DNA from: JAWKOK01 sp963765875
GTDB taxonomy: Bacteria; Chloroflexota; Anaerolineae; Caldilineales; Caldilineaceae
Direction of reading: 5' to 3'
Assembly: GCA_963765875.1 (NCBI GenBank)
Contig: CAVXYK010000003.1
Span: 124,001-188,000 of the forward strand
Length of the DNA stretch: 64,000 nucleotides
Every line of letters begins with the position of its first letter. Within the stretch, counting starts at the first letter, position 1. The position numbers and the translations under genes were made by a program. A model generated the notes under the pieces. That model was not told the origin of the DNA, searched no databases, and worked only from the letters and a program-made list of their open reading frames with translations. Positions 56,062 through 64,000 of this stretch are shown in pieces.

Positions 56062-56241
56062 CTATTCCTCGACCGTCACCAGATGCGACACTTTGTTCAC
56101 CATGCCACGAATGACAGGGGTATCTTCTTGCTCAACCGTCTGATGCATCTTTCGTAGTCCAAGCGCCTTGACGGTGGCCTTCTGGCTCTTCTCGTAGCCG
56201 ATCGGGCTCTTGGTAAGCGTGATTCGGATCTTGTTAGCCAT
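56062..56241 (-). CDS. rpmD: 50S ribosomal protein L30
   Basis: A 59-aa protein starting MANKIRITLTKSPIGYEKSQ with KATVKALGLRKMHQTVEQED, diagnostic of L30. The ATG at 56241 overlaps the end of rpsE by 8 nt, and the longer frame upstream of it is rpsE sequence in another frame. Confidence 0.97.
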   Translation of the reverse strand: MANKIRITLTKSPIGYEKSQKATVKALGLRKMHQTVEQEDTPVIRGMVNKVSHLVTVEE

Positions 56242-56782
56242 TTGCCTCCTCCTCATACCAGAACGGAGCAAGATGTTTTGCCGAAACCCCACGTCGAGTA
56301 GCCTCCACGCGGAAATCCTGAAGTTCCTGCAATGCCATAAATGTGGCCTGGACAACATTTAGAATATTGTCGCTGCCAAGCGATTTGCTCAGAATATCTT
56401 TGATGCCACACGCCTCAACAACGGCGCGCACGCCGCCGCCGGCGATAACGCCGGTACCCGGGCTGGCCGGCTTCAGCAGAACTTTGCCGGCGCCAAATCG
56501 GGATTCGATTGCGTGCGGAATGGTCGTGCCCAGAATCGAGACCTTAACCATGCTCTTGCGAGCACGGTCGGACGCCTTGCGAATGGCATCCGGAACCTCA
56601 CGAGCCTTGCCGACGCCTACGCCAACGCGGCCTTTCTGGTCACCCACGACAACAACAGCTCGGAACGCAAAGCGACGTCCGCCCTTGACAACCTTGGCCG
56701 TGCGGGCGATGTGCACAACACGCTCATCCAGTTCTTCTCGATCATCTCGTTCGCGATCTTTTCGTCTCTCTCGTCGTGCCAT
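56234..56782 (-). CDS. rpsE: 30S ribosomal protein S5
   Basis: A 182-aa protein needed for decoding accuracy. VVKGGRRFAFRAVVVVGDQK and VGVGVGKAREVPDAIRKA are the double-stranded RNA-binding signature; APGTGVIAGG-like PASPGTGVIAGGGVRAVVEA follows. The N-terminus is Arg/Asp/Glu-rich. ATG at 56782; a start 15 nt earlier is also in frame. Overlaps rpmD by 8 nt. Confidence 0.98.
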   Translation of the reverse strand: MARRERRKDRERDDREELDERVVHIARTAKVVKGGRRFAFRAVVVVGDQKGRVGVGVGKAREVPDAIRKASDRARKSMVKVSILGTTIPHAIESRFGAGKVLLKPASPGTGVIAGGGVRAVVEACGIKDILSKSLGSDNILNVVQATFMALQELQDFRVEATRRGVSAKHLAPFWYEEEANG

Positions 56783-56803
56783 GACTACACTCTCCACACT
56801 TCC

Positions 56804-57169
56804 TTAGAAGACGAGGCCGCCCTCGCGGCTGCCCTCGGCCAATGCCTTCACCTGACCATGATAGGGATATCCGCCACGGTCAAATACAACAGTCTCAATG
56901 CCTTTGGCCTTTGCCCGTTCGGCAACTGCTTTGCCAACAGCTTTCGCCTGATCCTGCGTATCCAGCGAACCGAGGTCACCACGCAGGCTCTTATCTAGCG
57001 TCGAGGCCGAAACCAATGTATTGCCGGCATCGTCATCAATGACCTGAGCGTAGATGTGGTTCAAGCTGCGATACACATTCAGGCGAGGGCGTACGGCCGT
57101 GCCGTGCACCTTATTCCTAACTCGTTTATGACGTCGCTGACGCGACTTCGAGCGATTTTCCGCCGCCAT
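56804..57169 (-). CDS. rplR: 50S ribosomal protein L18
   Basis: A 121-aa 5S rRNA-binding protein. VRNKVHGTAVRPRLNVYRSL and AVGKAVAERAKAKGIETVVF, then FDRGGYPYHGQVKALAEGSR, are canonical. Complete and 15 nt after rplF. Confidence 0.98.
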   Translation of the reverse strand: MAAENRSKSRQRRHKRVRNKVHGTAVRPRLNVYRSLNHIYAQVIDDDAGNTLVSASTLDKSLRGDLGSLDTQDQAKAVGKAVAERAKAKGIETVVFDRGGYPYHGQVKALAEGSREGGLVF

Positions 57170-57184
57170 GATTTCAATCTCCTA

Positions 57185-57733
57185 CTATGCCTTACCAGAC
57201 TTACCGGCTTTGATGCGTACATATTCGCCTTGATAGCGAATCCCCTTGCCCTTGTAGGGTTCCGGCGGACGCACCTTGCGAATCACCGCAGCAAGCTGGC
57301 CAACTTCACATTTATCAATGCCTGAGATCGTGAGACCACGACCATCTTTCGAAACATCGAACGAGATGGTATCGGACGGTGGTGCAAACTCAACCGGGTG
57401 ACTGTAGCCAACCAGAAGAACCAGATTCTTGCCCTTCATTTCAGCACGATAGCCAACGCCATGGATCTCAAGTTGCTTGGAATAGCCGTCTGTCACACCA
57501 ACGACCATGTTATTGATCAACGCCCGGGTCAGACCGTGCTGCGCCCGATGGTTACGCTGATCGGTCGGGCGCTTGACAACGATTTGACCGTCATCCTGCG
57601 TCACTTCCATATCCGTGTTGCACTGCTCAGACAATTCACCCTTGGGGCCTTTGACAGTGACTTTGTTACCTTTATCAACCGTTATATTTACACCGGACGG
57701 TACCGGAATAGGATTTCGTCCTACACGCGACAT
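57185..57733 (-). CDS. rplF: 50S ribosomal protein L6
   Basis: A 182-aa protein. MSRVGRNPIPVPSGVNITVD opens it and QLAAVIRKVRPPEPYKGKGI with RYQGEYVRIKAGKSGKA closes it, the standard L6 signature. Complete. Confidence 0.98.
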   Translation of the reverse strand: MSRVGRNPIPVPSGVNITVDKGNKVTVKGPKGELSEQCNTDMEVTQDDGQIVVKRPTDQRNHRAQHGLTRALINNMVVGVTDGYSKQLEIHGVGYRAEMKGKNLVLLVGYSHPVEFAPPSDTISFDVSKDGRGLTISGIDKCEVGQLAAVIRKVRPPEPYKGKGIRYQGEYVRIKAGKSGKA

Positions 57734-57794
57734 GATTACCTCCTTTGAGCCTTGTCAGCCTGTGTCACTCTTCCGCAGAGCAAAAGACTCAACG

Positions 57795-58190
57795 CTACCA
57801 AACGTTGCAGAGAATCTCGCCGCCGACCTTGGATCGCCGCGCTTTACGCCCGGTCATCAAGCCTTTCGGTGTCGAGAGAATTGTGATACCCAACCCACTG
57901 CGTACATACGGGATGTCGCCATAGCCGGTATAGACACGACGTCCCGGCTTGCTGATGCGCTCCAACCCGGTTATAACGGAGTTCCCCTTGCCGGTATACT
58001 TCAGACCGACAACTAGATAGGGCTGAGGCACATCATCCGTGACAGTAAAACCACGGATAAAACCTTCTTCTGTCAAGATCTTGGCAATCTCAATCTTGAT
58101 TTTCGAAGAAGGCATCACCAACTGGGGATGTTGGATCATTGCAGAATTGCGGATACGCGTCAGCATATCAGCAATTGGATCATTTACCAT
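57795..58190 (-). CDS. rpsH: 30S ribosomal protein S8
   Basis: A 131-aa primary rRNA-binding protein. VNDPIADMLTRIRNSAMIQH and the C-terminal GLGITILSTPKGLMTGRKAR match S8. Complete. A gap of about 60 nt separates it from rplF. Confidence 0.98.
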   Translation of the reverse strand: MVNDPIADMLTRIRNSAMIQHPQLVMPSSKIKIEIAKILTEEGFIRGFTVTDDVPQPYLVVGLKYTGKGNSVITGLERISKPGRRVYTGYGDIPYVRSGLGITILSTPKGLMTGRKARRSKVGGEILCNVW

Positions 58191-58370
58191 CTTTTTCTCC
58201 TTAAAGAATGCTCTTGCAACCTTCTACAAGGAACACCTTGCCTAAGCAGCCGTGCGCCGAAACCAGCACAAGCTACAGAAAATTGTAGTTAGCAACCGTG
58301 TTCGACCTTGACTGCCAAATGCACCCGTTTGTAGGAACAGTTTCCCGTCAAAGCCGGCACTCCGGTTTGC

Positions 58371-58553
58371 TTACCAGCTCGATTTCACCACACCGGGCAA
58401 ATTGCCCTTGAGTGCTTCCTGACGGAAGCAGATACGGCACAAACCGAAACGGCGCATATAGCCACGAGGTCGACCACAGGTGGAACAGCGATTGCGTACC
58501 TGTCCCGGATACTTCCGTTTTCGCTCTCGGGCGATCATCGACTTTTTTGCCAC
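58371..58553 (-). CDS. rpsN: 30S ribosomal protein S14, zinc-binding type
   Basis: A 60-aa type Z S14 with four zinc Cys: CSTCGRPRGYMRRFGLCRIC. The start AKKSMIARERKRKYPGQVRN and the end LPGVVKSSW are canonical. Complete, with 180 nt to rpsH. Confidence 0.98.
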   Translation of the reverse strand: MAKKSMIARERKRKYPGQVRNRCSTCGRPRGYMRRFGLCRICFRQEALKGNLPGVVKSSW

Positions 58554-58689
58554 TACGCTTTCTCCCTAGTCTAAGAATCTCTGGTCCTACTATGCCAAAA
58601 CGCTGGTGAATCCAGGCAGCAATCCCCTGGCAGTTTCTACTGTTAGCGGATCTGCCAGAACTCTGTCGTGGCATTCACGCCGAATTGAA

Positions 58690-59262
58690 CTAGGACCGGC
58701 TAAACGGCATGTCAAGCAATGCAAGCATGCGGCGTGCTTCTTCATCGGTATCAGCAGTCGTTACGATGGTGATCTGAAGACCGCGAACTTTGTCAATCGA
58801 ATCGTAATCAATTTCAGGGAAGACCAACTGCTCGCGCAGGCCAATACTGTAATTGCCACGGCCATCAAAAGAATCAGGCGAAACGCCCTGAAAATCACGC
58901 TGGCGAGGCAATACAACATTGATCAATCGATCCAAGAAATCCCACATTCGATTGCCGCGCAGGGTAACCATCGTGCCGATGGCCTGACCTTCACGCAATT
59001 TGTAGTTGGCAATCGACATACGAGCACGTGTCACCATCGGTTTCTGCCCAGCCATGATCGTTAGATCGCCGGTGGCAGCATCAATGGCTTTACTGTTTTG
59101 CAGTGCTTCACCCAGACCGATATTTATCGAAATCTTAGTAAATCTCGGCACCTGCATTACGTTTTTATACTCGAACTCTTTCATCATTGCCGGAACAATC
59201 TCTTCCCGATACCGCACTTTCTGTCGCGGCGTCGGAACCGGCGTCTTTCCATTTTCGCTCAT
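58690..59262 (-). CDS. rplE: 50S ribosomal protein L5
   Basis: A 190-aa 5S rRNA-binding protein. MQVPRFTKISINIGLGEALQ, FREGQAIG-like KLREGQAIGTMVTLRGNRMW and the conserved GRGNYSIGLREQLVFPEIDY identify it. Complete. Confidence 0.98.
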   Translation of the reverse strand: MSENGKTPVPTPRQKVRYREEIVPAMMKEFEYKNVMQVPRFTKISINIGLGEALQNSKAIDAATGDLTIMAGQKPMVTRARMSIANYKLREGQAIGTMVTLRGNRMWDFLDRLINVVLPRQRDFQGVSPDSFDGRGNYSIGLREQLVFPEIDYDSIDKVRGLQITIVTTADTDEEARRMLALLDMPFSRS

Positions 59263-59384
59263 TTTGTCTGCTCTCCGCCCGCAAGTACCGATGGGTACGG
59301 TACAAGTTCAGGCACATTACTACTAGGATGTGACTTGCAGCGCCTATCCGTTAAACGCTCTTGCAGCCAAGGTCCCAGTGATAT

Positions 59385-59732
59385 TTAGGACAACTGATCG
59401 CCACTACGACGATCGATACGTGTCTTGTCGCCATTGGAGGCAACTTCGTAACCCGCTCGGGTCGGTTTGCCGTCGCTGCCAATCAACTGGACATTACTGA
59501 TATGAATCGGCGCTTCCATCTCGATACGCCCGGTCTGGGTACGAACCCGACCGCTCGCTCGCTGATGCTTGATGACAAGATTGGCGCCAGCTACCAGCAC
59601 GTAGACACGGTTGGTATCAACCGATCCGTCCTTTTTTCTTTTGCGAATGACACGCTGAACTTCACCCCGATGCCCTTTGTCGTTGCCGGCAATAACCTCG
59701 ACGGTGTCGCCTTTGTGAATCTTCACGCTCAT
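59385..59732 (-). CDS. rplX: 50S ribosomal protein L24
   Basis: A 115-aa assembly initiator. VKIHKGDTVEVIAGNDKGHR is the KOW motif and GRIEMEAPIHISNVQLIG the C-terminal signature. Complete. Confidence 0.98.
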   Translation of the reverse strand: MSVKIHKGDTVEVIAGNDKGHRGEVQRVIRKRKKDGSVDTNRVYVLVAGANLVIKHQRASGRVRTQTGRIEMEAPIHISNVQLIGSDGKPTRAGYEVASNGDKTRIDRRSGDQLS

Positions 59733-59804
59733 CTTACGTACTCTCCGTAACCCTGGAATGGCGAGCCAAGCAGATGCCTGCCTCTTTCATTCAAGACTCG
59801 TGCT

Positions 59805-60173
59805 CTATAGCACTTCAGGCGCAAGTGAAACGATACGCATATAGCCCGACTCACGCAGTTCGCGAGCAACCGGTCCAAAAATACGTGTCCCTCTTGGGCT
59901 CTTGTTTTCGTCCACAATCACAGCCGCGTTCTCATCAAAGCGGATGTAGCTGCCGTCAGTTCGACGTACCTGACGCTTGGTACGCACAACCACGGCACGG
60001 ACAATATCACCCTTCTTGACGGTTCCGTTAGGGCTGGCCGACTTGACAGTCGCCACAATCTCATCGCCGATCGCAGCATAGCGACGCGTACTACCACCCT
60101 TCACACGGATCGTCAACAGTTCTTTGGCCCCTGTGTTATCCGCTACTTTGAGCCGGCTTTCCTGTTGAATCAT
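59805..60173 (-). CDS. rplN: 50S ribosomal protein L14
   Basis: A 122-aa protein at the subunit interface. MIQQESRLKVADNTGAKELL and GTRIFGPVARELRESGYMRI are diagnostic. Complete. Confidence 0.98.
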   Translation of the reverse strand: MIQQESRLKVADNTGAKELLTIRVKGGSTRRYAAIGDEIVATVKSASPNGTVKKGDIVRAVVVRTKRQVRRTDGSYIRFDENAAVIVDENKSPRGTRIFGPVARELRESGYMRIVSLAPEVL

Positions 60174-60185
60174 CGCTCCACCTCA

Positions 60186-60446
60186 CTATACGACGATATC
60201 GGCCCGTTCAAGGATCTCTTCGACAAAGAATGTTTTTTCTTTGCTGATCGGCCGACATTCTCGAATTCGAATCATGTCGCCGACCTTCGCCGAGTTTTCC
60301 TCGTCGTGGGCCTTATACTTCTTATTCAATCGAATAACTTTTCCATACAGCGGATGGCGAGTAACACGTTGAACAGTCACCACCACTGTCTTATCCATCT
60401 TGTCACTGGTCACTGTACCGACCAATGATTTGCGTTGTTCGCGCAT
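60186..60446 (-). CDS. rpsQ: 30S ribosomal protein S17
   Basis: An 86-aa primary rRNA-binding protein. SLVGTVTSDKMDKTVVVTVQ and YKAHDEENSAKVGDMIRIRE, then CRPISKEKTFFVEEIL, are canonical. I start at MREQRKSLVG (60446); the longer frame upstream overlaps rpmC and is not conserved. Confidence 0.97.
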   Translation of the reverse strand: MREQRKSLVGTVTSDKMDKTVVVTVQRVTRHPLYGKVIRLNKKYKAHDEENSAKVGDMIRIRECRPISKEKTFFVEEILERADIVV

Positions 60447-60459
60447 TTCCCGTATCTCC

Positions 60460-60654
60460 CTATTCCGCCAGCTCTCGCTCGCGCAAGACCGTCTTGATGC
60501 GGGCAATATCCTTCCGAACCGCTCGGAATCGAGCAGTATTGGTCAGCTTGCCGGTGACCGCCTGAAAGCGCAGATTGAACAATTCCTGGTGCATATCGTC
60601 CAACTGATTTGCCATCTCGGCATTGGTCATGGAACGAACTTCTTTTGCATTCAT
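60460..60654 (-). CDS. rpmC: 50S ribosomal protein L29
   Basis: A 64-aa protein at the tunnel exit. MNAKEVRSMTNAEMANQLDD and ELFNLRFQAVTGKLTNTARF, then VRKDIARIKTVL, match L29. Complete; 14 nt after rplP. Confidence 0.98.
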   Translation of the reverse strand: MNAKEVRSMTNAEMANQLDDMHQELFNLRFQAVTGKLTNTARFRAVRKDIARIKTVLRERELAE

Positions 60655-60668
60655 CGTTTCAGCTCTCC

Positions 60669-61085
60669 CTAGCTGTATTCCTCACGCTCGATAAACTGGG
60701 TGCGCATAGGCAGCTTATGGGAGGCCAATCGCATTGCTTCGCGAGCGATTGCCTCATCGACACCGGCGATCTCGAAAACCACACGGCCCGGACGTACAGG
60801 AGCGACATAGTGGTCAACCGCGCCCTTACCGGAACCCATGCGTGTCTCAGCAGCCCGCATTGTAACGGGCTTGTCCGGGAAGACTCGGATCCAGATCTTG
60901 CCGCCGCGGCGGACATAGCGCACAATCGCACGACGAGCCGCTTCAATCTGGCGACTGGTCAGGTACTGGCTTTCCAAAGCCTGTAGCCCGTAGGTGCCAA
61001 AGGCGATCTGGTTACCACGCTGCGCCTTTCCCTTGAGCCGGCCGCGCATCATCTTGCGGTATTTAACACGTTTCGGCATTAACAT
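60669..61085 (-). CDS. rplP: 50S ribosomal protein L16
   Basis: A 138-aa protein of the A-site region. MPKRVKYRKMMRGRLKGKAQ, GTYGLQALESQYLTSRQIEA and RMGSGKGAVDHYVAPVRPGR are diagnostic. GGAG lies 8 nt before the ATG at 61085; an ATG two codons later is the usual family start. Confidence 0.98.
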   Translation of the reverse strand: MLMPKRVKYRKMMRGRLKGKAQRGNQIAFGTYGLQALESQYLTSRQIEAARRAIVRYVRRGGKIWIRVFPDKPVTMRAAETRMGSGKGAVDHYVAPVRPGRVVFEIAGVDEAIAREAMRLASHKLPMRTQFIEREEYS

Positions 61086-61139
61086 GGTCGGTACTCCATA
61101 CCCTTCGTTACCAATAGCAGTTCGCGAAGTGCAAACCTG

Positions 61140-61805
61140 CTAATTTTCGCTGGAAAAACGTGCGTGGAATTCCTCACCCGGCAAAACTTCTCCGTGATAA
61201 ATCCACACCTTCACACCGGAAACACCGAACGTTGTGTTGGCTTCGGCAGTGCCATAATCGATATCAGCACGCAACGTGTGACGAGGAATCTGCCCCTCTC
61301 GCACCGTGTCAACACGGCCCATATCAGCGCCGCCAAAACGACCCGAAACCCGGATCATAATGCCCTTGCCGCCCGCACGCATGGTCTTCTGCACGGCCTG
61401 CTTCATGGCGCGCTTCCAACTGATGCGACGTTCCAACTGCTCGGCAATACTTTCGGCAACCAGCTTCGCCGAAAGCTCAGGTCGGCTGATCTCATGCACG
61501 TCGATCTTGACCTTCTTACTGGTCAGTTCCTGCAAGTTAGTGCGTAGCTGGTTGACGCTCGCACCTTTTCGACCAATGATCACGCCAGGACGAGCCGTAT
61601 CAATAATCACATGCACTTGATTCGGCTGGCGTTCGATCTCGACATTACTGATACCCGCCTTCGGCAGGTCAGTAACGATCATCTTACGAATGGCACGATC
61701 TTCTTCCAGCTGCGCCGTATAGGTCGGCCCGGTGGCAAACCAGCGGCTGTTATGATCCTTGACGATTCCCAATCGGAAACCTATGGGATTTACTTTGCGG
61801 CCCAA
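61140..61805 (-). CDS. rpsC: 30S ribosomal protein S3
   Basis: A 221-aa mRNA-entry protein with a KH domain. MGRKVNPIGFRLGIVKDHNS opens it; GVIIGRKGASVNQLRTNLQE is the KH loop; GLGADIDY-like RHTLRADIDYGTAEANTTFG ends the C-terminal domain. Complete. Confidence 0.98.
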   Translation of the reverse strand: MGRKVNPIGFRLGIVKDHNSRWFATGPTYTAQLEEDRAIRKMIVTDLPKAGISNVEIERQPNQVHVIIDTARPGVIIGRKGASVNQLRTNLQELTSKKVKIDVHEISRPELSAKLVAESIAEQLERRISWKRAMKQAVQKTMRAGGKGIMIRVSGRFGGADMGRVDTVREGQIPRHTLRADIDYGTAEANTTFGVSGVKVWIYHGEVLPGEEFHARFSSEN

Positions 61806-61816
61806 TGGATGCCTCC

Positions 61817-62164
61817 TTAACTTTCACCGTTGATACGTTCTTCCAAGACGACCGTGATGTGAGACGAACGACGGATCCATGGTTTGAAGCGTCCACGGGC
61901 GCCGAAACGACGCCACCGCCGAAGAGGGGCGTCATCCGCCACAATCTTCGTCACATACATATCACTCGCATCCAGACCGAAATTTTCGGTCGCATTCGCC
62001 AACGCACTCTTTATGGTCTTGGCGACCACTTTGGCCGACGATTGCGGCATGAATTGAAGAACTATCAAAGCCTCTTCAGCCTGACGGCCTCTCATCTCGT
62101 TTACAACCAAGCGCGCTTTTTGCGCACTGATTCCCGTAAATTTTGTAACTGCTTTTACTTCCAT
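61817..62164 (-). CDS. rplV: 50S ribosomal protein L22
   Basis: A 115-aa tunnel protein. ISAQKARLVVNEMRGRQAEE and APLRRWRRFGARGRFKPWIR (the beta-hairpin) followed by RRSSHITVVLEE are typical. Complete. Confidence 0.98.
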   Translation of the reverse strand: MEVKAVTKFTGISAQKARLVVNEMRGRQAEEALIVLQFMPQSSAKVVAKTIKSALANATENFGLDASDMYVTKIVADDAPLRRWRRFGARGRFKPWIRRSSHITVVLEERINGES

Positions 62165-62187
62165 CTTGACTTCCCCGTACTTGTGAA

Positions 62188-62472
62188 CTAGGCGCGAGCT
62201 CTGCTGCCCTTTTCAGACCGAATATGCCCGCGAAAGAACCGAGTCGGGGCGAATTCACCAAGTTTGTGCCCGACCATATTTTCCGTCATGTAGACCGGCA
62301 CATGACGACGTCCATCATGGATGGCAATCGTGTGGCCGACAAACTGAGGAAAGATGGTGGAAGCACGGGACCAAGTTTTCAGGACCCGACGTTCGCCTTT
62401 GCGGTTCATTTCTTCAACCCGCTTCAGCAATCTGGGCTCAACAAATGGCCCTTTCTTCAATGACCGAGACAT
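62188..62472 (-). CDS. rpsS: 30S ribosomal protein S19
   Basis: A 94-aa head protein. MSRSLKKGPFVEPRLLKRVE and TIFPQFVGHTIAIHDGRRHV, then GHKLGEFAPTRFFRGH, are canonical. Complete. Confidence 0.98.
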   Translation of the reverse strand: MSRSLKKGPFVEPRLLKRVEEMNRKGERRVLKTWSRASTIFPQFVGHTIAIHDGRRHVPVYMTENMVGHKLGEFAPTRFFRGHIRSEKGSRARA

Positions 62473-62498
62473 ACGTTTCTCCTAACCTTCCCTGGCGC

Positions 62499-63335
62499 TT
62501 ATCTGCCCTTGCCGCCACGTCGACGAACAATAAATTTCGATGTGCGCTTGTTGCGGCGTGTTCGCTTGCCAAGCGCTGGCTTACCCCAAGGCGTCTTCGG
62601 CCCCGGCATACCAATCGGTGATCGACCTTCACCACCGCCATGCGGATGGGAAGACGGATCCATTGCAACACCACGAACTGACGGGCGCTTGCCCAGCCAA
62701 CGATTGCGGCCGGCCTTGCCCTTATCGATGTTGGCGTGATCCGTGTTCGATACCTGACCGATTGTGGCCAGGCAGTTCATGTCAATGTAGCGAACCTCGC
62801 CGCTGGGTAGGCGAATCTGCGCCATGCTGCCTTCCTTGGCTAGCACCTGGGCAGAGTTCCCGGCGCTGCGCACCAGTTGACCGCCCCGCCCCGGATAGAG
62901 TTCGATGTTGTGAACAATCGTACCCAAAGGAATCGAGCGAATCGGCAGAGCATTGCCACGGCGAATCTCTGCGTCCGCACCGGACATCACTGTGTCTCCT
63001 ACATTCAGACCAACAGTGGCTAAGATGTAACGCCGTTCGCCGTCCGTGTAGACAATCAGTGCAATACGTGCGCTGCGGTTGGGATCATATTCAATTGATT
63101 CAACCGTGCCGACAACGTCGAATTTATCACGCCGGAAGTCGATGACTCGATAGCGACGCTTATGGCCACCGCCTCGATGGCGAACCGTCATCCGCCCCTT
63201 GTTGTTGCGCCCACCCTTGCTGCGCAACGGAGCCAGCAACGAACGCTCCGGTTTGGTGCGTGTCACTTCTTCAAATGTTGAACCGCTCATATCGCGGCGT
63301 CCCGGTGATGTGGGACGGTACACTTTTACAGGCAT
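62499..63335 (-). CDS. rplB: 50S ribosomal protein L2
   Basis: A 278-aa core 23S rRNA protein near the peptidyl transferase centre. MTVRHRGGGHKRRYRVIDFR, YIDMNCLATIGQVSNTDHAN and the peptidyl-transferase loop GVAMDPSSHPHGGGEGRSPI are all present. Complete. Confidence 0.98.
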   Translation of the reverse strand: MPVKVYRPTSPGRRDMSGSTFEEVTRTKPERSLLAPLRSKGGRNNKGRMTVRHRGGGHKRRYRVIDFRRDKFDVVGTVESIEYDPNRSARIALIVYTDGERRYILATVGLNVGDTVMSGADAEIRRGNALPIRSIPLGTIVHNIELYPGRGGQLVRSAGNSAQVLAKEGSMAQIRLPSGEVRYIDMNCLATIGQVSNTDHANIDKGKAGRNRWLGKRPSVRGVAMDPSSHPHGGGEGRSPIGMPGPKTPWGKPALGKRTRRNKRTSKFIVRRRGGKGR

Positions 63336-63355
63336 ATTCAGTAACCTCCCTCGAC

Positions 63356-63646
63356 CTAGACGCCTTCAAACAGTTGAATGCTGTCGCCCTGCGCCAACGT
63401 CACAACTGCCTTCTTCCACTTTGGTTTACGAATTCGAGCCTTCTTGCCGCGAGCGGTCGTCTTGACGGGCATGATCATGGTGTTCACACCCACAACCTTC
63501 ACATCAAAAGCCGTCTCAACAGCGTCCTTGACCAACATCTTGTTGGCCTTCAGGTCGACTTCAAAGACATATTTGTTGTCGATCTGAGCATCGTACATCG
63601 TCTTCTCGGTAACAACCGGGCGCACGATCACATCATAGATATGCAT
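63356..63646 (-). CDS. rplW: 50S ribosomal protein L23
   Basis: A 96-aa protein at the tunnel exit, docking site for trigger factor and SRP. VIVRPVVTEKTMYDAQIDNK and YVFEVDLKANKMLVKDAVET match L23. Complete; 3 nt after rplD. Confidence 0.98.
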   Translation of the reverse strand: MHIYDVIVRPVVTEKTMYDAQIDNKYVFEVDLKANKMLVKDAVETAFDVKVVGVNTMIMPVKTTARGKKARIRKPKWKKAVVTLAQGDSIQLFEGV

Positions 63647-63649
63647 AGT

Positions 63650-64000
63650 CTATTCCTCCGCCTCTGTCGCCACTGGGGCATCAGCCACGGCAACACTCTC
63701 TGCAACCGGAGCATCCAGCCAACCTTCGACCTGCTCGATAGCATCCTTGGAGAAGACCAGTAGATCGTATCCCAGCAGGTCACGAATATTCAGGTAGTTG
63801 CTCATCAGCACCTTAACCTGAGGCAAATTGGCGGCGCTAAGCTGGACATTCTCATTCTTCTCAGAAAGTACGAGAAGGACGGTCTGTCCACTGTCACTCA
63901 GTGCGTTCAATGTAGCCTTCATATCCTTGGTCTTGGGCGATTCCATCTTGACTTCGTCCATCACAACGATCTGTTCGCCGGCAGCCTTGACAGAGACGGC
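63650..64000 (-). CDS. rplD: 50S ribosomal protein L4, C-terminal part (cut by the window edge)
   Basis: The frame stays open to the window edge, giving 116 codons of the C-terminal half. KMESPKTKDMKATLNALSDS, NLPQVKVLMSNYLNIRDLLG and YDLLVFSKDAIEQVEGWL are L4-like. The N-terminus, with the tunnel loop, lies outside. An Ala/Glu/Val-rich tail after the usual end is slightly longer than normal. It precedes rplW in the S10 operon order. Confidence 0.95.
   Translation of the reverse strand, partial: AVSVKAAGEQIVVMDEVKMESPKTKDMKATLNALSDSGQTVLLVLSEKNENVQLSAANLPQVKVLMSNYLNIRDLLGYDLLVFSKDAIEQVEGWLDAPVAESVAVADAPVATEAEE

Overview
The window is GC-rich bacterial chromosome carrying a long ribosomal-protein cluster on the minus strand at its right end and mixed metabolic, surface and repair genes to its left. 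The deazaflavin (F420) biosynthesis trio, a TrpB2-type tryptophan synthase, lamin-tail-domain surface proteins with Pro/Thr linkers, molybdenum hydroxylase genes and many dispersed intergenic palindromes together suggest a member of the Chloroflexota, perhaps Caldilineae or Anaerolineae. That placement is inference from gene content only.

Layout. 1-5 kb: two Gfo/Idh/MocA oxidoreductases (minus), then a methyltransferase and a D-lyxose-isomerase-like cupin (plus). 5-8 kb: the classic rpsO-pnp pair (minus) with a good promoter. 8.4-14.6 kb: one giant secreted or surface protein made of repeated lamin-tail domains, now broken into three open pieces by two frameshifts, followed by a pseudo-receiver regulator. 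16-18.8 kb: thioesterase, aldo/keto reductase and a nuclease-like protein with a UvrD-type tail. 19-20.8 kb: murJ. 20.9-21.9 kb: a bizarre tract almost free of cytosine on the plus strand, with no gene. 22-31 kb: membrane protease, transporter, HIT protein, mscL, the molybdenum subunit of a xanthine dehydrogenase-type enzyme, a decayed comM remnant, a YdcF-like protein and radA. 31-37 kb: two Yip1-like membrane proteins, a LysM/L,D-transpeptidase, a fused FAD/[2Fe-2S] hydroxylase subunit and a DUF3891 protein. 37.7-40.3 kb: nitroreductase-cofD-cofC. 40.3-46.5 kb: a membrane-anchored Cas4/RecB-like nuclease, an M50-like protease, TrpB2, thioredoxin, transaldolase and a MoaB/MogA-like protein. 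46.7-64 kb: in transcription order rplD(partial)-rplW-rplB-rpsS-rplV-rpsC-rplP-rpmC-rpsQ-rplN-rplX-rplE-rpsN-rpsH-rplF-rplR-rpsE-rpmD-rplO-secY-adk-map-rpmJ-rpsM-rpsK-rpsD-rpoA-rplQ-truA-rplM-rpsI.

A cross-cutting observation is that many genes, including indispensable ones (secY, rpoA, rpsI), are interrupted by single-base or short indels while both halves remain perfectly family-like. This, with the C-free tract, points to residual consensus errors in the assembly rather than gene decay, so several 'split' genes here are probably intact in the cell. I give the reconstructed span for those genes.

The most interesting items are the C-depleted tract (artefact or deamination footprint), the giant lamin-tail protein with an apparently inactivated PHP-like domain, the stand-alone nitroreductase beside cofD/cofC, the Cas4-like nuclease with a membrane anchor and no CRISPR nearby, and the small nuclease/UvrD-tail fusion.
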